A stretch of DNA of 45,121 nucleotides from an uncultured Hellea sp. (GCA_937995665.1 CALKIX010000055.1:1-45121), one strand, 5' to 3'. Positions 8,340-16,220 are shown, counted from the stretch's first letter. Program-made: numbers and translations. The notes: generated from the sequence alone by a model not told the origin.

Positions 8340-8792
8340 ATGAAAATACTCGTTCTCGCATTTTTTATCCTGTTTGGAACCTTTGGAACTGTGCAAAGCG
8401 CTTACGCCGGCAAAGCCCCTGTCTATACCTCTTGGCAGAATAATATCGCTGTGGGTGGATATGATAGTGTTAGCTTTTTCTCTGGCGTGCCCATAGAGGG
8501 CGATAAGGCCTATAGCTATGACTATAAGGGGGCGACATGGCGATTTTCAACGCGCGGCAACCTTGAGCTTTTCAAGACTAACCCCGAAGCTTTCGCGCCG
8601 CAATATGGCGGTTATTGTGCTTGGGCCTTGGCGGAAGGTAAGCTTGCAAAGGGCTCCCCTAAACATTGGCGCGTTGAAGATGGTAAGCTTTATCTGAACT
8701 TTAATGGCCGTATTCAGCGCCGCTGGGAACGCGATATTGCTGGTTTCATTGAGGCGGGCGATACTAATTGGCCGGCCGTTTTAGAAGACTAG
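8340..8792 (+). CDS. Secreted YHS-domain protein
   Basis: 150 residues with an N-terminal signal peptide (ILVLAFFILFGTFGTVQSAYA) and a YHS-like domain: VGGYDSVSFFSG, YKGATWRFST.GNLELFKTNPEAFAPQYGGYCAWALAEG. This is the conserved layout of alphaproteobacterial YHS-domain proteins, which resemble small metal-binding domains. No catalytic activity is established for this secreted type. It sits downstream of pheA with a 65-base gap and is convergent with nudC (10 bases between stops). Confidence 0.88.
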   Translation: MKILVLAFFILFGTFGTVQSAYAGKAPVYTSWQNNIAVGGYDSVSFFSGVPIEGDKAYSYDYKGATWRFSTRGNLELFKTNPEAFAPQYGGYCAWALAEGKLAKGSPKHWRVEDGKLYLNFNGRIQRRWERDIAGFIEAGDTNWPAVLED

Positions 8793-8802
8793 GCCCTTAT
8801 GC

Positions 8803-9693
8803 CTAATTCTCTAGCCAATGCTTTAAGAGCTGATAGGCGATTGTGATGGGCGGCGGACAGCGGAATATAAAGCTTGTTTCTTCAAGCACATCCTCAATCT
8901 CTTCGCGGCTATACCAGTGCGCTTCCTCGAGTTCTGCTTTATTCAGCGTAATCTCTTCGCTCTTGGCCTCGCATATAACGCCCATCATTAGCTGACTGGG
9001 GAAGGGCCATGGCTGGCTAAAGATATATTGTGGGTTTGTCACTTCGATGCCGACTTCCTCATAGGTCTCCCGAATAACGGCCTCTTCAATCGTCTCGCCC
9101 TGCGAAACAAACCCAGCCAGAGCCGACATCCAGCCTGCGGGCCAATCAAGACCTCGGCCAAGTAGGACTTTATCGCCTGAGATGATTAGCATTATGACGA
9201 CAGGGTTGATGTGCGGAAAATCCTCAGTTTTGCAATTCGTGCAAAGGCGCTTCACGCCCCCGCCATTAGGCGTTGAGCGCGTACCGCATTTGGGACAAAA
9301 GCGGTGGGTGAAATGCCACTCTAACAAGGCGCGAGCGCGTCCTGCCAAGGCCAGCTCTTGCGGGGAGAGGCGCGGGCCGAGGCTACGGAGCGTCTCAAAA
9401 CTTTCTTCTGGCGCAATGTTTTCTGGCTGCGCGAGCGAGGCGGCAAAGAGGGGCGTGCCGTTTTCGAGGCCGAGAAAGGCTGGGCCCGGATCATGCAGAT
9501 TTTGGCCAATAAGTTTAGACGGGTGAATGCGCAAAAGGCGCTGGCCTGATTCAAGCGCGGGCTGGCCTTTGTAAAAGCACAGACATTGGGCCTTAGGGTC
9601 TTCAATGAAGGCTTGCACCTCTTTGGCAGAACGCTGCGTTTCAGCGAAATCAAGGGATAGGCCGGCAAAGGGCATCGTAAAGTCAAAAGTCAT
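8803..9693 (-). CDS. nudC: NAD(+)/NADH diphosphatase, NudC type
   Basis: About 296 residues. An N-terminal NUDIX-like domain is followed by a zinc ribbon CPKCG...CTNC (about residues 131-150) and a Nudix hydrolase domain whose box GFVSQGETIEEAVIRETYEEVG matches GX5EX7REUXEEXGU with all catalytic Glu residues. The downstream SQPWPFPSQLM motif is the specific mark of the NADH diphosphatase subfamily. The enzyme hydrolyses NAD(H) to NMN(H) and AMP and, in E. coli, removes NAD caps from RNA. The track start (9735) is a TTG without a ribosome-binding site; ATG 9693 or 9675 is more likely. Confidence 0.92.
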   Translation of the reverse strand: MTFDFTMPFAGLSLDFAETQRSAKEVQAFIEDPKAQCLCFYKGQPALESGQRLLRIHPSKLIGQNLHDPGPAFLGLENGTPLFAASLAQPENIAPEESFETLRSLGPRLSPQELALAGRARALLEWHFTHRFCPKCGTRSTPNGGGVKRLCTNCKTEDFPHINPVVIMLIISGDKVLLGRGLDWPAGWMSALAGFVSQGETIEEAVIRETYEEVGIEVTNPQYIFSQPWPFPSQLMMGVICEAKSEEITLNKAELEEAHWYSREEIEDVLEETSFIFRCPPPITIAYQLLKHWLEN

Positions 9694-9780
9694 GGCGCGG
9701 TTTAACGGGTTTAGCGCGCTTTGGCTAGCGCTCAAAAAAAGCGTTTAGCCCGAGTTGGATATCTGAACTCCCCGCGAATG

Positions 9781-9796
9781 CTGATAAATTTATCAG
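9781..9796. promoter_or_regulatory. 16-bp perfect palindrome between nudC and the beta-barrel gene
   Basis: CTGATAAATTTATCAG is fully self-complementary with no spacer and lies in the AT-rich interval between the divergent nudC and outer-membrane protein genes, 145 bases upstream of the latter's ATG. It has no T-tract and so is not a terminator. It looks like an operator for a dimeric regulator, but I cannot name one. Confidence 0.5.
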
Positions 9797-9940
9797 TAAA
9801 TATTAAACAAAATCAGTGTGTTGTAGGAATGCATCACAAAAAAACAATTGTCGGGTATGACTGAAATTATCTGTTGTTTTTAGCATGCACTCACACGATA
9901 TCGAGAAGGTCTATTTAATTACATAAAAGGGAAAGATAAT

Positions 9941-10441
9941 ATGACATTTTTAAAAACTATCCTTGCAACAGCGGCGATTGCTGGTTTTGCAACTACAGCT
10001 GCGGCTCAGGATACGGGCGCATATGTAAATGTCGGTGTAGATGCCGTTGAATTTGATGCCTACACACTCAGCGGAAAACTAGGTTATAATTTTACTGAAA
10101 ATTTCGCTGTCGAAGGTCAAGCTGCTTTTGGTATCAGCGATGACGAGGATGATGACGGTGATACTGCTGGTGTAGATAATAGCTTTGGAGCTTTTGTTAA
10201 GGCAGGTCTACCTCTTGATGGCGGCGCTGAAATTTTTGTTCGCGGTGGATATCATTTCACAAAACTTGGCGGCGAAATTGACGGTGATGATGTCAGCGCA
10301 AACACTGATGGCGTAGCCTTAGGAGTCGGTGGTCAATATATGTTCGGCGGCTTAAATGGTGTTCGTCTTGAATACACATATTTTGACGTTGAATCTGTTG
10401 GCGGTGACATCTTCTCACTTTCTTACGTGCGTAAGTTCTAA
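9941..10441 (+). CDS. Small outer-membrane beta-barrel protein (OmpA-like / porin family)
   Basis: 166 residues. The signal peptide ends near AAAQD (about residue 22). The mature part alternates polar and hydrophobic residues typical of an eight-strand barrel (AYTLSGKLGYNFTENFAVEG; GAFVKAGLPLDGGAEIFVRG; NGVRLEYTYFDVES) and ends in ...SLSYVRKF, with the C-terminal Phe used by the BAM complex. An acidic loop (DDEDDDGD) is exposed between strands. The AAAAGGGAAAGATAATATG leader gives a purine-rich ribosome-binding site. The gene is a single unit with its own terminator at 10468. Function could be structural, adhesive or a small porin; the sequence does not decide. Confidence 0.85.
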   Translation: MTFLKTILATAAIAGFATTAAAQDTGAYVNVGVDAVEFDAYTLSGKLGYNFTENFAVEGQAAFGISDDEDDDGDTAGVDNSFGAFVKAGLPLDGGAEIFVRGGYHFTKLGGEIDGDDVSANTDGVALGVGGQYMFGGLNGVRLEYTYFDVESVGGDIFSLSYVRKF

Positions 10442-10467
10442 GCTAAGCGCTTGAAGCATAATGAAGG

Positions 10468-10496
10468 TAGCTCGGTTTCGGCCGGGCTATTTTTTT
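10468..10496 (+). terminator. Rho-independent terminator of the beta-barrel gene
   Basis: TAGCTCGG, a six-base loop, then CCGGGCTA (8-bp stem with one G-U) followed by seven T. It begins 27 bases after the stop codon and its T-tract nearly touches the -35 element proposed for the SRP RNA. Confidence 0.85.
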
Positions 10497-10499
10497 GGC

Positions 10500-10530
10500 T
10501 TGCAGTCTTTCCGTCAAACGCGCATATAAC
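10500..10530 (+). promoter_or_regulatory. Putative promoter of the SRP RNA gene
   Basis: TTGCAG (10500-10505) and an AT-rich CATATAAC (10523-10530) are spaced 17-19 bases. Transcription would begin near 10531-10537, exactly where the closing stem of the SRP RNA begins. Confidence 0.45.
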
Positions 10531-10534
10531 GCTC

Positions 10535-10627
10535 GGAAAGTGGCTTTGGACGAAATCCTTGCCAACCCGGTCAGGGCGGGAACGCAGCAGCCGTAACAAG
10601 TCTTTTTTGGGTCAAGGTTCACTTTCC
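10535..10627 (+). ncRNA. ffs: Signal recognition particle RNA, small bacterial type (4.5S)
   Basis: The core GGTCAGG-GCG-GGAA-CGC-AGCAGCC at about 10569-10592 is the universally conserved SRP RNA apical domain: a GGAA tetraloop closed by GCG/CGC and the asymmetric CAGG/AGCAGCC loops that bind Ffh. The ends pair through GGAAAGTG (10535-10542) and CACTTTCC (10620-10627). The location directly upstream of dnaX and ybaB is the usual one in alphaproteobacteria. The RNA scaffolds Ffh/FtsY-dependent membrane protein targeting. Exact ends are inferred from the closing stem. Confidence 0.88.
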
Positions 10628-10643
10628 ACTCGCGAAACGCCAA

Positions 10644-10696
10644 CAATCGATTTATAATCGATTGCAGTAAAGCGCCTAAATCGCCAGCGATTTAGG
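10644..10696. other. Two hairpin-forming inverted repeats between SRP RNA and dnaX
   Basis: CAATCGATT-TAT-AATCGATTG (10644-10664) and CCTAAATCG-CCAG-CGATTTAGG (10675-10696) are two perfect 9-bp stems. They may end SRP RNA transcription or serve its 3' processing; neither has a strong T-tract (TTGATTTCTTT follows the second). Confidence 0.5.
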
Positions 10697-10765
10697 GTGC
10701 TTGATTTCTTTACTAGACCCCCAAAATGTCCACCGATAATTGCGCGAATTGCTTCCCTCAGCGCG

Positions 10766-10787
10766 GAATCGCCTCTATAATCCCCAC
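10766..10787 (+). promoter_or_regulatory. dnaX promoter: GANTC site and consensus -10 giving a leaderless transcript
   Basis: A perfect TATAAT at 10776-10781 lies six bases before ATG 10788, so transcription would start at or within a base of the A of the start codon. There is no ribosome-binding site in the six-base interval. A GAATC (GANTC) site at 10766-10770 sits just upstream of the -10. The -35 is weak (TTCCCT at 17 bases). Confidence 0.65.
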
Positions 10788-12533
10788 ATGACCGAAGGCT
10801 CCAATCAGACCTATCAAGTTCTCGCACGGAAATACCGCCCGAGCACCTTTGAAGATATGATTGGCCAAGAAGCCATGGTGACAACCTTGCAAAATGCTTT
10901 CGAGGCGAACCGTGTGGCCCATGCCTTTATGCTCACGGGCGTGCGCGGGATTGGCAAGACGACCACGGCGCGGCTGCTGGCGCGCGCGCTCAATTACGAA
11001 TCCGATAGCGAGGCTGGCCCCTCTGTCAATCTTGGTATATTGGGCAAGCATTGTGAGCTGATTATGAGTTCCACTCATATGGACGTGCTCGAGATGGATG
11101 CGGCCTCGCGCACAGGCGTTGATAATATGCGCGAAATGCTGGATGGTGTGCGCTACGCCCCCGCCACAGCGCGCTATAAGGTCTATATTATCGATGAGGT
11201 GCACATGCTCTCTGCGGGTGCCTTTAATGCCCTGCTGAAAACCTTGGAAGAGCCGCCCGACCACGCAAAATTTATTTTTGCGACCACTGAAATTCGCAAA
11301 GTCCCAATCACGGTGCTCTCGCGTTGCCAGCGCTTTGATTTGCGCCGCGTCGAGGCGGGCGCGCTTCAATCCCATCTGTCTGGGATTTGCGAAAAAGAAG
11401 GCGTGAATGTCTCCTCAGAGGGCCTCGCGCTTATTGCCCGCGCCGCTGAAGGCTCTGTTCGCGATAGCCTGTCACTGCTTGACCAAGCCATTGTCCAGTC
11501 AGGTTTGGACGGAAGCGAAGTTAGCGGCGAACAAGTCCGTGATATGTTAGGCCTTGCCGACCGCGTGCGAATTTTAGACCTTTTTGCGCTGGCCGCGACA
11601 GGCGATGGCAAGGGCGCGCTCACCGAGATGCGGAGCCAGTATAATGATGGGGCAGACCCTGCCATTGTCATACGCGATATGCTTGACATTTGCCATGAGG
11701 TGAGCCGCGCTAAAACGCTTGGCGAGGGGGCAGAATTTGATGCCGCGCCCGACCAGATTACCCGGCTTAAGGATTTGGCCGAGATGCTTTCACTCGGGCA
11801 GCTCACACGTATTTGGCAGATGCTCCTCAAAGCGCACACAGATGTGCGCCTTGCGCCTGCGCCGCTTGCGGCCGCTGAAATGGCGCTGCTAAAGCTGAGC
11901 GTGGCGGGGCAAATGCCGCCGCCAGAGCTTGCCGCCCAGATGATAGCCCAGATTAATAGCGGCGCTGTTAGCGCCCCCGTAATATCTTCAACCTCAAGTG
12001 CTTCACCAAGTCCCTCTGCGCCAACGCCGCCCGCGCAAGCCATGCAAGCGCAGCCTTCTGGGGGTGGGACCACATCGGCCGCCGCACCCATAAGCGCGCC
12101 GCAATCTGTCCCAGCGGCTAAGCCCACAGTAATGCTCTCTTCATTAGAGGATTTGGTGGACGCCATTCCTGATAGCCAGATTGTGCTTAAGTCCGATATT
12201 AAACGCTATGTGCGTCCTATCCAGTTCAAGCCTGGAGTGATGAGTTTTGAGCCCGCTCAAGGCGCGCCTGTTTCCTTGCCGGGGAAAATTGTCTCGCTTA
12301 TCAAAGAGCTGACAGGCGAGCTTTGGATTGTCTCGCCTGAGATCAGCGGGGGCGGGGAGACGCTCAATGAGCGCGCTAAAAATGCCCGCGCAGCGCAAGA
12401 CGCCAAAGACCGCGCCCATCCGGCGTTTTCTCACAGCCTATTAGCCGCAGCTGAGCTTATTGAAATTCGCGACGTCGCGCCTACATCTGAAACAGATAAT
12501 GTGATTGACGGTAATTTCGGAGACGAGTCATGA
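10788..12533 (+). CDS. dnaX: DNA polymerase III subunit gamma/tau
   Basis: 581 residues. AAA+ clamp-loader ATPase with Walker A GVRGIGKTTTA (about residues 50-60), Walker B IIDEVHML (about 134), sensor 1 FIFATTEIRKVP and SRC arginine-finger region (VLSRCQRFDLRR). Domain III follows, then a Pro/Ala/Ser-rich linker (about 400-460) and a C-terminal tau-like domain that contacts the polymerase/helicase. It loads the beta clamp at the replication fork. The zinc module usually inserted after the Walker A region retains only one Cys (GKHCELI). I choose ATG 10788 over the track's TTG 10740 because MTEGSNQTYQVLARKYRP matches the family N-terminus and the promoter -10 lies between the two. It overlaps ybaB by ATGA. 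Confidence 0.95.
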   Translation: MTEGSNQTYQVLARKYRPSTFEDMIGQEAMVTTLQNAFEANRVAHAFMLTGVRGIGKTTTARLLARALNYESDSEAGPSVNLGILGKHCELIMSSTHMDVLEMDAASRTGVDNMREMLDGVRYAPATARYKVYIIDEVHMLSAGAFNALLKTLEEPPDHAKFIFATTEIRKVPITVLSRCQRFDLRRVEAGALQSHLSGICEKEGVNVSSEGLALIARAAEGSVRDSLSLLDQAIVQSGLDGSEVSGEQVRDMLGLADRVRILDLFALAATGDGKGALTEMRSQYNDGADPAIVIRDMLDICHEVSRAKTLGEGAEFDAAPDQITRLKDLAEMLSLGQLTRIWQMLLKAHTDVRLAPAPLAAAEMALLKLSVAGQMPPPELAAQMIAQINSGAVSAPVISSTSSASPSPSAPTPPAQAMQAQPSGGGTTSAAAPISAPQSVPAAKPTVMLSSLEDLVDAIPDSQIVLKSDIKRYVRPIQFKPGVMSFEPAQGAPVSLPGKIVSLIKELTGELWIVSPEISGGGETLNERAKNARAAQDAKDRAHPAFSHSLLAAAELIEIRDVAPTSETDNVIDGNFGDES

Positions 12534-12856
12534 AAGACCTAATGGGCCTAATGAAACAAGCCAAAGAGATGCAAAAGAAAATGGCTGAGGCGCAGGCTGA
12601 AGTGGCGGACATTGAAGTCACGGGCCGTTCCGGCGGCGGGCTTGTTCGCATTACCCTTGCGGGCGGTGGTAATATGAAATCACTAAAAATAGATCCGAGC
12701 CTCTTTGGTTCCACTGAGACGGATGATGCGGAAATGGCGGAAGACCTTATTGTCGCCGCTTATCAAGATGCTAAAGTCAAACTCGACGAAGCGCAGGCGA
12801 GTACGATGAAAAACGCCATGGGGGACATACCGCTCCCGCCCGGCCTTAATCTTTAA
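12530..12856 (+). CDS. ybaB: YbaB/EbfC family nucleoid-associated protein
   Basis: 108 residues, the standard length. KDLMGLMKQAKEMQKKMAEAQ is the dimerising coiled helix, and GRSGGGLVRITLAGGG plus the C-terminal MGDIPLPPGL are family marks. These small proteins bind DNA as tweezer-shaped dimers. The ATG overlaps the dnaX stop as ATGA, so it is translationally coupled to dnaX. In most relatives recR follows; here the convergent argF ends 9 bases downstream and no recR is present in the window. Confidence 0.93.
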   Translation: MKDLMGLMKQAKEMQKKMAEAQAEVADIEVTGRSGGGLVRITLAGGGNMKSLKIDPSLFGSTETDDAEMAEDLIVAAYQDAKVKLDEAQASTMKNAMGDIPLPPGLNL

Positions 12857-12865
12857 GTTTTAATC

Positions 12866-13795
12866 TTAGGCTTCCAAGCTCCAGCGGATAACCGCTTTTT
12901 GGGCATGGAGCCTGTTTTCAGCCTCATCAAAAACCGCACTTTGCGGCCCGTCAATGACGCTGGCGGTAACTTCTTCGCCGCGGTGGGCGGGCAGGCAATG
13001 CAAGAAAATAGCATCCTTAGCTGCCGCTTCCATAAGCGCGTCATTGACCTGATGGCTCATAAGGTCTGACAGGCGCTTATCGGCATCCGTATCGCCCATA
13101 GAGACAAAAGTATCAGCAATCACTACATCCGTGTCTTTGCAGGCGCTAAGCGGATCGGTTATGGTTTCAATATTGGCGCCTTGAGCGCGCGCCGCCTCGA
13201 TAATAGCGCCGTCCATCGTATAGCCATAAGGGCAGGAAATTCGGAGCTTAAAGCCAAATTTGGCCGACGCATGGGCAAAGCTGACGGCCACATTATTGCC
13301 GTCTCCAACCCATGTGAGGGTCATATCAGAAAGCTGGCCGCCGCGCTCTTCAAGTGTTTGAAGATCGGCCATTATCTGGCAGGGATGATTATAATCGGTC
13401 AGGCCGTTAATCACGGGGACCTGCGCATTTTGCGCAAGGGCGGTGAGGGTATCATGCGAATTAGCGCGCAGCATAATCCCGTCCACAAAACGTGAGAGGA
13501 CTTTGGCGGTATCTTCTATCGTTTCCCCGCGCCCTAATTGCATATCATTACTGGTGGCCGTAATCGATGTGCCGCCTAATTGGCGCATCGCCATATCAAA
13601 AGAAAAGCGCGTGCGTGTTGAAGACTTCTCAAAGATAAGTGCGAGGGTTTGCCCGCTAAAGGGGGCGTCCATGTCAATCTGGCCTTTAGGCAAGCTTCCA
13701 CGCGCTTTTTTAATGCGGTGCGCTTCACTAAGAATCGCGCGCAGCTCGCTTGCTGCAATATCAGAAAGGGATAGAAAGTGTTTAACTTGGGACAT
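12866..13795 (-). CDS. argF: Ornithine carbamoyltransferase
   Basis: 309 residues. Makes citrulline from ornithine and carbamoyl phosphate in arginine synthesis. The carbamoyl-phosphate motif SSTRTRFSF (about residues 56-64) and the ornithine/catalytic motif [10 protein letters not shown] (about 263-272) are both intact, and the length is typical. The track start at 13810 is a TTG; ATG 13795 ([13 protein letters not shown]) is preceded by ATGAGG and matches homologues. It follows argD by about 70 bases on the same strand; the two are likely one operon. Confidence 0.95.
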   Translation of the reverse strand: MSQVKHFLSLSDIAASELRAILSEAHRIKKARGSLPKGQIDMDAPFSGQTLALIFEKSSTRTRFSFDMAMRQLGGTSITATSNDMQLGRGETIEDTAKVLSRFVDGIMLRANSHDTLTALAQNAQVPVINGLTDYNHPCQIMADLQTLEERGGQLSDMTLTWVGDGNNVAVSFAHASAKFGFKLRISCPYGYTMDGAIIEAARAQGANIETITDPLSACKDTDVVIADTFVSMGDTDADKRLSDLMSHQVNDALMEAAAKDAIFLHCLPAHRGEEVTASVIDGPQSAVFDEAENRLHAQKAVIRWSLEA

Positions 13796-13864
13796 CTCAG
13801 CCTCATGCAAAAAGCGTTGTTAGCGAAATTCGCATGAGGATGAAAGGAAAAAATGAGGTCTCTC

Positions 13865-15082
13865 TTAGGCCTCAAAATCGTCCATTTTGCGCGCGGCCTC
13901 AAAGCTTATGCGCAAAATGTCTATCGCCTCCCGTACATGCTCCTCTGTAATGATGAGCGGCGGGGCCAGACGGAGGACATTATCGCCAGCTGTGCCTGCC
14001 AAAAGACCATTGGCCAGAGCTAGGTTTTTAACGTCCTTAGCGGGCTTTTTCAGCTTCATGCCGCAAAGCAGGCCCTTACCGCGCAGCTCGTCAACAACAT
14101 CAGGAAATTCGTCTTTTAAGGCTTCAAATTGCTGTTTTAGGAAGTTTGAGACTTTAGTGACATTATCAAAAAAGCCGTCCTCATGCATCAGGTCAAAGGC
14201 GGTATTGCCCACGGCCATTGCGAGCGGGTTGCCGCCATAGGTCGAGCCATGGGTTCCGGGAACCATGCCTGCTGCCGCTTTTTCGCTGGCAATACAAGCG
14301 CCCAGCGGGAAACCCCCGCCCATGCCTTTGGCCGCAGCCACAATATCAGGATGACCGCCAAGGCCATCGGGCCCGCAAGCCCATTCATAAGCAAAAAGTT
14401 TCCCCGTGCGACCCGCGCCGCATTGCACCTCATCATAAATTAATAAAATGCCATGCTCATCACAAAGCTCGCGCAGGCCCCGCAGGCAAGCTTCGGGAAG
14501 CGGGCGCAAGCCGCCTTCGCCTTGAACAGGCTCGACCAAAATCGCGGCCGTTGTTTCGCTTATAGCTTCTTTTAGGGCTTCATGGTCATTATAGGGCAAG
14601 TGAACATAGCCGGGCAGGGCAGGGCCAAAGCCTTCGAGATATTTGGCATTGCCCGTCGCGTTAATCGTGGCGTGGGTGCGGCCATGAAAGGCGCCTTGGA
14701 AGCTGAGAATATCAATGCGTTCTGGGGTGCCCTTGCTGAAATGGTAGCGCCGCGCTGTCTTCATCGCGCATTCAAGCGCCTCAGCCCCTGAATTGGTAAA
14801 AAAGACTTTGCCAGCCCATGGCAGCGCCTCGCAATATTTATTTGCCAAATCATGCTGTCCGGGGATACGGAACAGGTTAGACAGATGCCAGAGCTTCTCG
14901 GATTGCTCTTGCACGGTTTGCACCATTTTGGGGTGCGAATGTCCAAAGGCCATTACAGAAATGCCGGCAATAAAATCAAGATAGCGCTCGCCCTTATGCG
15001 TATAAAGATAAGCGCCGTCTCCGCGTGTGAATTCTAGCGGGGGCGGGGCGTAACAATCGAAGAGATGATCACCTTTGGCCAT
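13865..15082 (-). CDS. argD: Acetylornithine aminotransferase (class III PLP)
   Basis: 405 residues. Class III aminotransferase fold; PLP Lys in AAAKGMGGGFPLGA (about residue 248) and the conserved LIYDEVQCGAGRTG stretch before it; FTNSGAEALECAMKTAR is the cofactor phosphate-binding region. It transfers an amino group between N-acetylornithine and 2-oxoglutarate in arginine synthesis and in many bacteria also acts on succinyldiaminopimelate for lysine. ATG 15082 has AAAGGA nine bases upstream. Upstream gene: ABC-2 permease; downstream: argF. Confidence 0.94.
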   Translation of the reverse strand: MAKGDHLFDCYAPPPLEFTRGDGAYLYTHKGERYLDFIAGISVMAFGHSHPKMVQTVQEQSEKLWHLSNLFRIPGQHDLANKYCEALPWAGKVFFTNSGAEALECAMKTARRYHFSKGTPERIDILSFQGAFHGRTHATINATGNAKYLEGFGPALPGYVHLPYNDHEALKEAISETTAAILVEPVQGEGGLRPLPEACLRGLRELCDEHGILLIYDEVQCGAGRTGKLFAYEWACGPDGLGGHPDIVAAAKGMGGGFPLGACIASEKAAAGMVPGTHGSTYGGNPLAMAVGNTAFDLMHEDGFFDNVTKVSNFLKQQFEALKDEFPDVVDELRGKGLLCGMKLKKPAKDVKNLALANGLLAGTAGDNVLRLAPPLIITEEHVREAIDILRISFEAARKMDDFEA

Positions 15083-15119
15083 GATGGGTCCTTTAATATT
15101 CCTGCTATTTTTAAGTGAG

Positions 15120-15935
15120 CTAAGACTTAATTCGCCAGCCTGCCTTAATGACCCTGAGCACTAGCGTAAATAAGATAATATTCAAGACTGTAATGAAAAT
15201 CACCCCGTGAATGACATTGCCATCGGAGGTGCCAAGAAAACCATAGCGAAAGCCATCAATCAGATAGAAAAGCGGATTGAATAATATCAGTTTTTGAAAG
15301 CTCTCGGGCAGCACGGTGATGGAATAGAAAGTGCCCGACAGAAATGAAAGCGGCAGAATGATGAATTGATTGACCACGGCGAGCTGATCAAATTTTTCCG
15401 CCCATATACCGGTTAAAACTCCAACCATGCCCATCATAAGCGCCGCAGATATGGCAAAGAAAAGAACCGCCCAAATTTTGACAGGTATCATGGGTGTGAA
15501 AAAACTCAGCGCGAGACATGTGACAATGGCTACAGCCATGCCGCGCGTGGCCGCCCCGCCAATCCAGCCGAGGGCTAATTCATAATAAGTCAGCGGCGGC
15601 ATTAAGATGTCAGATATCGCGCCCGTCATTTTCCCATTCATTATAGATGAGGCGCTATTGGAGCCTGCATTATTCAGTATCCCGAGCATAACAAGGCCGG
15701 GCGCGAGGAAAGCCATGAAGCTTTTCGGCTCAGGTCGCAGCGCGGCGAAGGCGAGGACAAAGACCGTCATATAGAGCAAATTAGAAATGACAGGGGCAAG
15801 CAGTGTTTGGAGCCAAATCTTGGTGAAGCGGCGCACTTCTTTTTTGTAAAGCGTGCCCAGCCCCATCCAATTGACGCGGCCAAAATCGCGTTTATTTGGG
15901 GCTTTATCTTGCCTTGCCGAATCTGTTGTGGCCAT
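15120..15935 (-). CDS. ABC-2 type transporter permease
   Basis: 271 residues from ATG 15935 (MATTDSARQ). Six hydrophobic segments in the ABC-2 membrane layout, starting after GTLYKKEVRRFTKIWLQTLLAP; the PLSFLSGTFYSITVLP...LFNPLFYLIDGFRYGFLG block is the ABC-2 signature of the YadH/drug-exporter type. The gene is complete but has no ATPase (YadG-like) partner next to it. Downstream argD begins 37 bases away on the same strand. The track's upstream start (15989) is less likely because homology-like sequence starts after residue 19. Substrate unknown. Confidence 0.85.
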   Translation of the reverse strand: MATTDSARQDKAPNKRDFGRVNWMGLGTLYKKEVRRFTKIWLQTLLAPVISNLLYMTVFVLAFAALRPEPKSFMAFLAPGLVMLGILNNAGSNSASSIMNGKMTGAISDILMPPLTYYELALGWIGGAATRGMAVAIVTCLALSFFTPMIPVKIWAVLFFAISAALMMGMVGVLTGIWAEKFDQLAVVNQFIILPLSFLSGTFYSITVLPESFQKLILFNPLFYLIDGFRYGFLGTSDGNVIHGVIFITVLNIILFTLVLRVIKAGWRIKS

Positions 15936-16092
15936 AAAAAGCTCTAAAAAATCTAGAGTCGGCCTATCATGCAAGCATTTGTGTGCCAACCGTCAAATAC
16001 GCCTGTAAAACTCATATTTAAGACCTACTAGATATTGATTCCTGTGGATTAGTGAAAACTTTATCTTGTGGTTTTTAACAATTTCTTTACAT

Positions 16093-16144
16093 TATATTGT
16101 GTCGAGACGAGAGGGGACCTCAATCTCAATACTATATATTGTGT
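16093..16144. repeat. Direct repeat TATATTGTGT upstream of gcrA
   Basis: TATATTGTGT occurs at 16093-16102 and again at 16135-16144, 42 bases apart, in the 285-base interval between the permease and gcrA. Two AT-rich promoters or a regulator's paired half-sites are possible. A GACGGC/GCCGTC inverted repeat (16165-16170 and 16188-16193) follows in the gcrA leader, and a GATTC methylation site lies at 16037-16041. Confidence 0.45.
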
Positions 16145-16220
16145 AGCTGATTTGACGGCGTTCAGACGGCTTTTTAAGTGATATTGGGCCGTCCGGTTCA
16201 AGATTTTAGGGAATAGAGTT

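Noticed and set aside
17-8792. Small hairpin TAGGC-CCTTAT-GCCTA (8789-8806) as a terminator between YHS gene and nudC
   Set aside because: Stem is only five base pairs with no T-tract; not convincing.
10740-10787. Upstream TTG start of dnaX from the ORF track
   Set aside because: The consensus -10 TATAAT lies inside this segment, and the family N-terminus begins at ATG 10788.
11366-12166. 266-aa minus-strand ORF inside dnaX
   Set aside because: Ser/Ala-rich antisense translation of the dnaX 3' half and its low-complexity linker, with no recognisable domain.
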